Shown here piece after piece: positions 53,688-62,600 of a stretch of 63,835 bases of DNA. Made by a program: the position numbers and the translations under genes. Below the pieces are notes generated by a model. It did not search any database. It was given only the letters and a program-made list of their open reading frames with translations, and was not told the origin of the DNA. Location of the stretch: IMG/VR virus record IMGVR_UViG_3300007515_000008, positions 1-63,835 of that record. The stretch is one strand, 5' to 3'. Position 1 is the stretch's first letter, and each line of letters starts with the position of its first letter. The DNA comes from a virus.

Positions 53688-56033
53688 ATGGCAAGAAATT
53701 CCTTTTATGAAGGTGATGTAGGTACTGAAGTTGCTATTGATACTTCTGCTAGTGAAGCTGCTGCTTCCGCAACTGCTGCTGCTAGTAGTGCTTCTACAGC
53801 ATCAACTCAAGCTACTAATGCAGCGTCTAGTGCAACAAGTGCTGCAGCATCTTATGATTCCTTTGACGATAGATATTTAGGAACCAAGAGTTCGGATCCT
53901 TCTGTAGACAATGACGGAGACGCTTTAGTAGATGGAGCTTTATACTTCAATACTACTAATAATGTAATGATGGTATACGATTTAGGTAATACCACATGGA
54001 ATAGAACTACCCCTACATCATCAGATCAAACAAAAATTAATACAGTTTCAGGTATTCAAGCTAATGTTACTACAGTAGCAGGGATATCTAGTAATGTAAC
54101 TACTGTTGCTGGTATAAGTTCAGATGTTACAGCAGTAGCAGGAGATGCTACAGATATTGGTACAGTTGCAGCTAAAGCTACTGAAATAGGTAGATTGGGT
54201 ACTGCAGATGCTGTAGCTGATATGGCGATTCTTGGTACTACTGATGTAGTAGCAGACATGAATACTTTGGCTACTGCTGATGTAGTAGCTGACATGAATA
54301 CATTAGGTACAGCTGATGTAGTTGCAGATATGAATACATTAGGTACTGCTGATGTGGTAGCTGATATGAATACATTAGCAACTTCTGATATTGTAGCTGA
54401 TATGAATTTATTAGCTACAAGTGCAAACGTAACTGCTATGGGTTTACTAGGTAACGCCGATACTGTTGCAGATATGGGAATACTAGGCACAGCCGATGTT
54501 GTAGCAGATTTAAATACTTTAGCAACTGCAGATGTAGTTGCAGATTTAAATACTCTTGGCACAGCTGACGTTGTATCTGATTTAAATACACTCGGTACAG
54601 CTGATGTAGTATCTGATATGAATACTCTTGGTACTTCTAGTAATGTAACTAATATGAATACCTTAGCAGGTATATCAAGTAATGTTACTACAGTGGCAGG
54701 TATATCAGGCAATGTAACAACAGTTGCTGGTATTGCTAGTAATGTAACTAGCGTAGCAGGAAATGCTACTAATATTAATGCAGTTGCAGCAGATGCTTCA
54801 GATATTGGAGCAGTAGCTGGTAAAGCAACAGAAATAGGTAGACTTGGAACAGCTGATGCTGTTGCTGATTTAGCTGTTTTAGGTACAGCAGATGTTGTAT
54901 CTGATTTAAATACATTAGGAACTGCAGATGTAGTCGCAGATATGAATACATTAGGTACAGCAGATAATGTAACTAATATGAATACTGTTGCTGATAATAT
55001 CGCAGGAGTTAATAGCTTCGCTGAAAGATATAGAGTAGCAAGTTCAGCCCCTAATAGTTCTTTAGATGAAGGCGATTTATACTTTAACACTACAGATAAT
55101 AAACTATACCATTACAACGGTTCAGCTTGGGTTGAAATAAAAAGTTATTCTGTTCAAGATGGTGAGTTATCACAAGTTAGCTTTACTACTGCAGATAATA
55201 CTAAATTAGATGGCATAGAAGCAAACGCTACTGCGGATCAAACTAATGCAGAGATTAAAACTGCTTATGAAGCTAATTCAAATACTAACGAATTTAGTGA
55301 TGCTGAACAAACAAAGGTATCAAATCTTTCAGGAACTAATACTGGTGACCAAACAATAACCTTAACAGGTGATGTAACAGGTTCAGGCACAGGTTCTTTT
55401 GCAGCTACTATTGCAACTGATGCGGTTGATATTGCAATGTTATCTGCTACAGGTACAGCAAGTAGTTCAACGTTTTTGCGTGGAGATAATTCTTGGGTAA
55501 CACCTACTGATACAAATACAACTTATACTGCAGGCACAGGTTTAACATTAGCTGGAACAGAATTTTCAGCAGCTTCATTAGCTCTAACTACAGTTCAAAC
55601 TGCAGCTAACCAAACAGCACATTTAGCTTTAACTGCTCAAGAAGGAGATGTAGTAGTACGCTCTGATGAAAACAAGAGTTATGTTCATAATGGTGGTACT
55701 GCCGGAACTATGGCAGACTATACTTTACTATTAACACCTACTGATGCAGTACTAAGTGTAGACGGAAATACTGGTGCAGTTACTTTGAATCACGATACAT
55801 TAACTGGTTTTGTTGCCAATGAACATATAGATTGGACAGCAGACCAAGGTGGAACTAATATACATGCTGGTAATTATACTGATACAGTATATACTCACCC
55901 AACATCTGCAGGAAATAAACACATACCTTCCGGAGGTACTGCAGGACAGATATTAAGATATTCTGCTTCAGGAACAGCAGTATGGGGAGAAGACGAAAAC
56001 GATGCGGTTGCTATGGCAATTGCCCTTGGATAA
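53688..56033 (+). CDS. Tail fibre with 11-residue shaft repeats
   Basis: This 781-residue protein starts after AGGAGATATT. Residues 20-55 are Ser/Ala-rich. Residues 125-445 are dozens of short repeats: NVTTVAGISS and then TLGTADVVADMN, with variants (LATADVVADLN, LGTSSNVTNMN). Such repeats form long triple-stranded beta shafts. A collar (ERYRVASSAPNSSLDEGDLY) and a C-terminal domain follow. The block LSATGTASSSTFLRGDNSWV is shared with the gene at 56400. Confidence 0.75.
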   Translation: MARNSFYEGDVGTEVAIDTSASEAAASATAAASSASTASTQATNAASSATSAAASYDSFDDRYLGTKSSDPSVDNDGDALVDGALYFNTTNNVMMVYDLGNTTWNRTTPTSSDQTKINTVSGIQANVTTVAGISSNVTTVAGISSDVTAVAGDATDIGTVAAKATEIGRLGTADAVADMAILGTTDVVADMNTLATADVVADMNTLGTADVVADMNTLGTADVVADMNTLATSDIVADMNLLATSANVTAMGLLGNADTVADMGILGTADVVADLNTLATADVVADLNTLGTADVVSDLNTLGTADVVSDMNTLGTSSNVTNMNTLAGISSNVTTVAGISGNVTTVAGIASNVTSVAGNATNINAVAADASDIGAVAGKATEIGRLGTADAVADLAVLGTADVVSDLNTLGTADVVADMNTLGTADNVTNMNTVADNIAGVNSFAERYRVASSAPNSSLDEGDLYFNTTDNKLYHYNGSAWVEIKSYSVQDGELSQVSFTTADNTKLDGIEANATADQTNAEIKTAYEANSNTNEFSDAEQTKVSNLSGTNTGDQTITLTGDVTGSGTGSFAATIATDAVDIAMLSATGTASSSTFLRGDNSWVTPTDTNTTYTAGTGLTLAGTEFSAASLALTTVQTAANQTAHLALTAQEGDVVVRSDENKSYVHNGGTAGTMADYTLLLTPTDAVLSVDGNTGAVTLNHDTLTGFVANEHIDWTADQGGTNIHAGNYTDTVYTHPTSAGNKHIPSGGTAGQILRYSASGTAVWGEDENDAVAMAIALG

Positions 56034-56047
56034 TATAGGAAATAGAA

Positions 56048-56389
56048 ATGGCAAATACATTTAAATTAAAAACTAAAGCTGGTATAGACGCATCATTGGT
56101 TACGATATACACTGTACCAAGTTCTACTACTACTGTAGTGATAGGACTTACTATTGCAAATATAAATGCAGGTTCAGTAACAGCTGATGCACAGATAGTA
56201 ACGGCTTCTTCTTCGGGAGAAAATGCAGATGATGTATATGTCGTTAAAGCTATACCATTACCAGCAGGTTCTTCGGTAGAAGTTATGTCGGGTAATAAAA
56301 TTGTTCTCGAAACAGGAGACGTAATTAAAGTCAAAGGTTCTGTAACTGATTCAGTAGATGCTATACTTAGCATTATGGAAATAACATAG
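56048..56389 (+). CDS. Small beta-sandwich tail protein
   Basis: This 113-residue protein is strand-rich (SLVTIYTVPSSTTTVVIGLT; VEVMSGNKIVLETGDVIKVK) and lies between two fibre genes. It resembles small beta proteins that cap or bridge tail fibres in marine phages. No specific function is shown. Confidence 0.55.
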   Translation: MANTFKLKTKAGIDASLVTIYTVPSSTTTVVIGLTIANINAGSVTADAQIVTASSSGENADDVYVVKAIPLPAGSSVEVMSGNKIVLETGDVIKVKGSVTDSVDAILSIMEIT

Positions 56390-56399
56390 GAGATATAGT

Positions 56400-58019
56400 A
56401 TGCCTTATATAGGAAAGGAACCCGCTAAGGTTCCAGTAACAGCTGCTGATATTCCTGACAATAGTATTACAGCAGCTAAGATCGTAGACGGTGCTATTAC
56501 TATAGCTGATATAGCAGATGATGCAGTTACAGAAGATAAGTTAGCTAATGCAATTAATACTGCTATTGCTGCTAATACAGCTAAGGTAACTAATGCTACA
56601 CATACTGGTGAAGTAACAGGTGCTACAGCTCTTACTATTGCTGCTGACGCTGTTGACGGAACAAATATTGCTGATAATGCTATTGGTAATGAGCATATAG
56701 AAGATGATGCTGTAGGAATTGCAGAACTAAGTGCAACAGGTACAGCGAGTAGTACAACTTTCTTAAGAGGTGATAATTCATGGGTTACTCCAACAGATAC
56801 AAATACAGTTTATACTCATCCTAATCACTCTGGAGAAGTAACTTCAAGTGCTGATGGTGCAACGGTTATTGCTGATAACGTTGTAGACGAGGCTAATCTT
56901 AAAGTATCAAATAGTCCTACTAACGGACAATTCCTTTCCGCTCAATCTGGAAACACAGGTGGTCTAACATGGGCTGCTGCAGCTGGAACTTTAGATGGTT
57001 TAACAGACTGTACAGTATCTTCATCTTCTCCAACAGTTACAACTAATCCATCAGCAGTTGGGCATATCTGGATAAAAGAAAATTCAGGTGATGTTTATGT
57101 TTGTACTGATGCAACTACTAATGAAAATACATGGGTTAATACTGGAGGTCGTTCTGGTGATATTGTCCCCAATATTCAGATAGATTATCTTGTAATTGCT
57201 GGTGGTGGTTCAGGAGGTAGTGATAATGCTGGAGGAGGAGGAGCAGGAGGTTATCGTAATTCATACAATAGTGAAACATCTGGTGGTGGGGGTTCATCCG
57301 AAACAGCAATAAGTATAGGGGACGGCGTTTCTCTCGTAGTAACAGTTGGTGCTGGAGGTTCAGGTACATCTGGTGGTGCTAGAGGAAATAATGGTACTAA
57401 TTCATCAATAATTGGTACAGGTGTATCTATTACTTCTACTGCTGGAGGAGCTGGAGGTGGTGATACTTCTGGTCAACGTACAGGTAATAACGGTGGCTCA
57501 GGTGGTGGTGGAACAGGTAATTCTAGTTCAGCAGCTGGAAGTGGTACAGCTAATCAAGGTTATGCTGGTGGTAATGGTCACTATGGTAGTGGTGCAGCTT
57601 CCTCTGGAGGTGGAGGTGGAGGCTCTGGTGGTGGTGCTCATGATGCAATTCATACTTATGCTGGGCAAGGTGGTGCTGGTACATCTTCTTCTATTACAGG
57701 TTCATCTGTAACAAGAGCAGGTGGAGGCGGTGGCGGTGCTCAAAATGGTACTCCGGGTGCAGGTGGTTCAGGCGGCGCTGGTAATGGTGGTGATAATAGC
57801 CCTTCAACTGATCCAACAGTTCCAACTGCTAATACTGGTTCTGGAGGAGGCGGTGGAAAAAGTAGTGGTGGTGCTGGTTCAGCTGGTGCTTCAGGTGTTG
57901 TGATACTTCGTGTGCCAACATCTAGTTATTCGGGTACAACATCAGGTTCCCCTACGGTAACAACAAGTGGTTCAGATAAAGTTCTAGTATTTAATGGTTC
58001 AGGTTCGTATACAACATAA
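56400..58019 (+). CDS. Tail fibre with glycine-rich tip
   Basis: This 539-residue protein has an N-terminal shaft of repeats (ADIPDNSITAAKIVDGAITI; NIADNAIGNEHIEDDAVGI) like the genes at 907 and 8322. Residues 115-180 carry shared blocks (ATGTASSTTFLRGDNSWVTP; LKVSNSPTNGQFLSAQSGNT). From residue 265 on it is extremely Gly-rich (GGGSGGSDNAGGGGAGGYR; GGGGGGSGGGAHDAIH), a polyglycine adhesin tip. It likely contacts the receptor. Confidence 0.75.
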   Translation: MPYIGKEPAKVPVTAADIPDNSITAAKIVDGAITIADIADDAVTEDKLANAINTAIAANTAKVTNATHTGEVTGATALTIAADAVDGTNIADNAIGNEHIEDDAVGIAELSATGTASSTTFLRGDNSWVTPTDTNTVYTHPNHSGEVTSSADGATVIADNVVDEANLKVSNSPTNGQFLSAQSGNTGGLTWAAAAGTLDGLTDCTVSSSSPTVTTNPSAVGHIWIKENSGDVYVCTDATTNENTWVNTGGRSGDIVPNIQIDYLVIAGGGSGGSDNAGGGGAGGYRNSYNSETSGGGGSSETAISIGDGVSLVVTVGAGGSGTSGGARGNNGTNSSIIGTGVSITSTAGGAGGGDTSGQRTGNNGGSGGGGTGNSSSAAGSGTANQGYAGGNGHYGSGAASSGGGGGGSGGGAHDAIHTYAGQGGAGTSSSITGSSVTRAGGGGGGAQNGTPGAGGSGGAGNGGDNSPSTDPTVPTANTGSGGGGGKSSGGAGSAGASGVVILRVPTSSYSGTTSGSPTVTTSGSDKVLVFNGSGSYTT

Positions 58020-58028
58020 GGAGTAGTT

Positions 58029-58394
58029 ATGGCATATTTTGCAAAGTTAAATGGAAATAATATAGTAACTAAAGTTGAAGCAGTTGTTAATGAAGTAATT
58101 ACTGATGGTGATGGAGTTGAACAAGAACAATTAGGTATTGATTTTTTATACTCTTTACATGGTAATTCTGGTTGGTATAAACAAACATCATATAATAGCA
58201 GTATGCGTAAAAATTTTGCTGGAGTAGGATTTACATATGATGCAACAAGAGATGCTTTTATTCCTCCACAAGAGTATGCCTCTTGGACACTAAACGAAAC
58301 TACTTGTCAATGGGAAGCTCCAGTAGCTAGACCAGATGATGGTAAGCAATATAAATGGGATGAAGCAACAACTAGTTGGAAGGAGATTGAATAA
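58029..58394 (+). CDS. Conserved marine-phage tail-associated protein
   Basis: This 121-residue protein opens MAYFAKLNGNNIVTKVEAVV and contains NSGWYKQTSYNSSMRKNFAG, VGFTYDATRDAFIPPQEY and SWTLNETTCQWEAP. This layout is common in cyanophage and other marine phage genomes next to fibre genes. Function is unestablished. Its stop overlaps the next start by one base. Confidence 0.65.
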   Translation: MAYFAKLNGNNIVTKVEAVVNEVITDGDGVEQEQLGIDFLYSLHGNSGWYKQTSYNSSMRKNFAGVGFTYDATRDAFIPPQEYASWTLNETTCQWEAPVARPDDGKQYKWDEATTSWKEIE

Positions 58395-58999
58395 TGGCTT
58401 ATATAGGTAACAGTCCTGCTAACGTAGGCAACTATCAGATAGTAGATGACATATCTAGTAGCTTCAATGGATCGTTAACGTCCTTTGCGTTAACATCAGG
58501 TAGTATTGCAGTAACTCCAGCTAAATCAGGACAACTCTTGGTTGCTATTAATGGAGTTATGCAACAGCCAGATGATACTGGCACAAACGGATTTAAGGCA
58601 TCTAGCTCAAATATAGTATTCAGTTCGCCCCCGGCTAACGGAGATACTTTTTGGGCAGTATACCAAGGACAGAATGTAGATATTGGAACGCCTTCTGATG
58701 GTACAGTAAGTGAAGCACAGTTAAATATATCTAATAATCCTACTAACGGACATTTCTTATCTGCTCAATCGGGTAATACTGGGGGATTAACATGGGCGGA
58801 AGTAGATGCTCTACCTTCTCAATCAGGTAATGCAGGTAAATTTTTAACAACAAATGCCTCAACAGCTAGTTGGGCAACGATTTCTACGGTATTTCCATTT
58901 TTCAAAGCCGATGGAAGTGCAGACAATATAACAATAACCAATGGAGAATTTCCATTCTACAAAGCCAATGGTTCACAAGATAATATAGGAGTTTCATAA
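58394..58999 (+). CDS. Short tail fibre-like protein
   Basis: This 201-residue beta-rich protein shares LNISNNPTNGHFLSAQSGNT with the fibres at 56400 and 58999. The C-terminus has two near-identical 16-residue units (FPFFKADGSADNITI and FPFYKANGSQDNIGV). Likely a fibre segment or cap. Coupled to genes on both sides by one-base overlaps. Confidence 0.65.
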   Translation: MAYIGNSPANVGNYQIVDDISSSFNGSLTSFALTSGSIAVTPAKSGQLLVAINGVMQQPDDTGTNGFKASSSNIVFSSPPANGDTFWAVYQGQNVDIGTPSDGTVSEAQLNISNNPTNGHFLSAQSGNTGGLTWAEVDALPSQSGNAGKFLTTNASTASWATISTVFPFFKADGSADNITITNGEFPFYKANGSQDNIGVS

Positions 59000-59634
59000 T
59001 GGCAGATAAAATACCAGTCAAGGCGATATATTCAGGTTCTGATGTAACATCACTTGGCGAATATGCGAGCGGTGATACAATTGCAGCAAGTTATATCAAT
59101 GGTCTTGCAGGCGAGGTAACTGGTACAGGTGGTGCCACAGTTGTTGCAGACAACATTATTGATGAAGCTAACCTCAAAGTATCTAACTCGCCTACTAATG
59201 GATATGTTCTTACAGCACAATCTGGAAATACGGGTGGTCTAACGTGGGCAGCAGATTCCACGACAGATTCAACTAAGTTACCTTTGGCTGGAGGCACATT
59301 AACAGGAGCAGTTATGACTGCTACTGATACTGACGCAACTAATACAGGTTCAATAACTTTAAATTTCTCTACTAATCAGAATTTCGTATTGACCTTAACA
59401 GGTAATGTAACTTTAGCTAATCCTAGTACAGAAGCAGTAGGACAATCTGGATTCATTGCTTTCATTCAAGATGGCACAGGATCGAGAACAGTTTCTCTAG
59501 GAACAGATTATGAAACTGCAGGTGCAGCAGGATTAACATTAACATCAACAGCAAGTGCTACGGATTTAGTTCCATACTTAGTTGTTGCTTCAAACAGAAT
59601 TTTATTAGGAACACCGCAACTTGCGTTTGCTTAA
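58999..59634 (+). CDS. Tail fibre-like protein
   Basis: This 211-residue protein starts on the last base of the previous gene. It shares IIDEANLKVSNSPTNGYVLT and AQSGNTGGLTWAAD with its neighbours. A C-terminal beta domain (GSITLNFSTNQNFVLTLTGN; TGSRTVSLGTDYETAGAAGL) resembles phage pyocin-fibre-like tip domains. Likely a fibre component. Confidence 0.65.
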   Translation: MADKIPVKAIYSGSDVTSLGEYASGDTIAASYINGLAGEVTGTGGATVVADNIIDEANLKVSNSPTNGYVLTAQSGNTGGLTWAADSTTDSTKLPLAGGTLTGAVMTATDTDATNTGSITLNFSTNQNFVLTLTGNVTLANPSTEAVGQSGFIAFIQDGTGSRTVSLGTDYETAGAAGLTLTSTASATDLVPYLVVASNRILLGTPQLAFA

Positions 59635-59646
59635 AGGAGAGATAAC

Positions 59647-62600
59647 ATGGCTTTAGGATCACCACAATGGATGTACGCTTCTGGTGAGGCTTTCACTATA
59701 GACCAGAGTCTTAGGTTTAATGATGATGATAGTGCTTATTTAAGTAGAACTTTTGCAACACCTACTAATCCTGATATATTTACTATAAGTTGTTGGGTAA
59801 AAAGAGGTAATCTTAGTGCTAATTCAACAGACTCTCAATCTGGGTTTTTTGGTCAGCAAGGTTCTGATTGGGGATTGATTAACTTTGACTCTAATGATAA
59901 ATTGTTTTGGAGAGATAAGCCAAGTGGAGCAGATAATTGTGTTTTAAAAACAACTAGGGTATTTAGAGATTTAAGTGCGTGGTATCACTTAGTATTTATA
60001 TATGACAGTTCAGATGGTACAGAGGGTGATAGAGCTCAGATTTGGGTTAATGGAGTAAGAGAAACAGTATTTGATTCTGGAGAAGAACATTATCCTTCTT
60101 CAAGTGCAACTAGTGCTTGGAATACAGCTGGTGTTCGTACTATTGGTGGATATAATGCAACTACTATTGAGCAGGAATATGATGGCTGCCTAGCAGAAGT
60201 ACACTTCATAGATGGTACTGCCTTAACCCCAACTTCATTCGGTGAAACAGGTGATTATGGTGAATGGAAACCTATAGAAGTAAGTGGTTTAACTTATGGT
60301 ACTAATGGATTCTATCTACCATTCAAGCAAGACTACACAGTAGAGGGTTTTAGTGCTACTACTTATAAAGGTGAAGGTGGTACTAGATATGTAGGAGGAA
60401 CTGGATTTAGACCAAGCCTTAACTGGATAAAACGAAGAAACGGTAATGGTAGTCATAGAATAACTGACATTGTAAGAGGTGCAGGAAAAACTTTGATGTC
60501 TGATGACACAGGTGCAGAATATGTTGGTAACGATACTTCTGCTTTTAAACCAGATGGTTTTACCAATGGCGGTAATAGTGATGACTCTGGCGATACTTAT
60601 GTAGCTTGGTCTTGGGATATGGGTGCTAATAGCCCTACTGGTTTCGGTTGTGTTACTTATAAAGGTAATGGTGGTACACAATCTATTGGAGATGTTGGAT
60701 TTAGTCCAGATTTAGTTTGGACAAAATCAAGAACTTCAAGTCACGGTTCAGCAGTTTTTGATACGATTAGTGGTGGAAACAATAGATTAGATACAACTTC
60801 TAGTCAAGAAAGTAGGTCAAATGAAGGTAATATAAAATTCGAACCTGATGGTTTTAGTGTAACTTCTTCTCATCCTACAACTAATTATAATAACGCTGAT
60901 ATGGTATCTTATTTTTGGAATATGGGTGGCACAAGTGTTGCTAATACTACTGGAAGTATTAATTCAACTGTACGAGCGAGTACAACTTATGGACAATCAA
61001 TAGTTTCTTATACTGGTACAGGTAGTAATGCTACAGTTGGACACGGACTTAGTTCTGCTCCTGAGATGATTATAGTTAAACGCAGAAGTTCAAGCCAAAG
61101 CTGGATGGTTTATCACGCAGGTATTGCTTCTGATGCTGAAACTGATGCAATTAAATTAAATACTACTGATGCAGCTTTTGATGACAATAGTGCGTGGAAT
61201 GACACAGCACCAACAAGTAGTGTATTTAGTTTAGGTACTGGTGGTACTAACGGCTCTAGTGAAACTCATATAGCCTACTGTTTCCATAGTGTATCAGGCT
61301 ACAGCAAGTTTGGAACTTATAGTGGTTCAGGTGGTTCAGGAAATGCACAGACATTAGGATTTAGACCTGCATTCTTAATGGTTAAAAGAACAGACTCTAC
61401 TAGCAATTGGGCAATAATGGATAGTACGAGGTCACCTCTTAATCCTGTCGATAAAGCTCTAAGAGGTGACGCAAGTAATGCTGAAGATGATTTAAGTTCT
61501 AATTACCAAGTTACTTTTACTGATACAGGATTTAGTTTTAGTAATTATGGCTACAATGAAACAGGTTCAACTTATGTCTATATGGCATTTGCTGGTGGTA
61601 TGGATAGTATCTCAGACTATAACGATACTGGAACAATAGACTCTAGGGTTAAAGCAAATACTACTTATGGACAGAGCATAGTTTCTTACAATGGAAATGC
61701 TACAGCAGGTGCTACTTTAGGACACGGATTATCTTCAGCTCCTAATATGATTATATTAAAACATAGGGATAATAATGGTGAGTCAGCGAGGGTTTATCAT
61801 TCTGGCGTTACTAATGGACATTTAGGATTTTTAAATCTAAATAATACCAATGCGTGGTCAGATAATACACTATCAGCTTGGAACGATACTGCACCTACAT
61901 CAAGTGTGTTTTCAATAGGTAATGACACAGCACTTAATGGTGATGGTAAACCTTATATAGCTTGGTGTTTCCATAATGTAACTGGGTATAGTTCATTTGG
62001 AAGTTATACTGGTAATGGGGGTTCAGGAACTATTACTGTTACAACTGGTTTTAAACCAGCTTGGATAATGGTGAAAAGAACTGACTCAACATCTGATTGG
62101 TCAATATTTGATACAACAAGACAGCCTTCTGGAGATGCTAATAATGTATTAGACGAAAGTTTAGCTGCTAATTTATCTAATGCAGTTGGAACAGATAATG
62201 ATTTTGCAAAGTTAACTGATACAAGTTTTATAGTTCAAGCAAATGATTATGGTTTTTGTAATGCAAGTGGTGGTACTTACATCTACGCAGCTTTCGCTGA
62301 CAAACGAGAGTACGCATACTGGCTAGATCAAAGTGGTAACAACAATGACTGGACTTCTAATAACCTAACAGAGTCAGATATATCTGTTGATAGTCCTACG
62401 AATAACTTTGCTACCTTTAATCCAATAGATGCTTCTGGTAATGATAATACTTATTCTGAGGGTAATCTTAAAGTATATCTACACAATCAAGGACAGGATG
62501 AAACTGTTAAAGCTACAATGGGTGCTAGTTCTGGTAAATGGTATTGGGAGCATTATGCTGAATCTTCAACTGACGATGGTGGTAATTTTTATGTAGGAAT

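Noticed and set aside
54050-55020. Regular short DNA repeats, considered as a CRISPR or regulatory array
   Set aside because: They are in frame, encode 11-residue protein repeats and have no unique spacers.
54056-55090. 344-codon open frame on the minus strand
   Set aside because: It is the mirror of the repeat-rich fibre gene at 53688-56033; repeats keep the opposite frame open, and there is no ribosome site or neighbour on that strand.
57412-57903. Val/Leu-rich frames on the plus strand inside the glycine-rich fibre
   Set aside because: Frame-shifted reading of Gly codons; lies wholly inside a well-supported gene.
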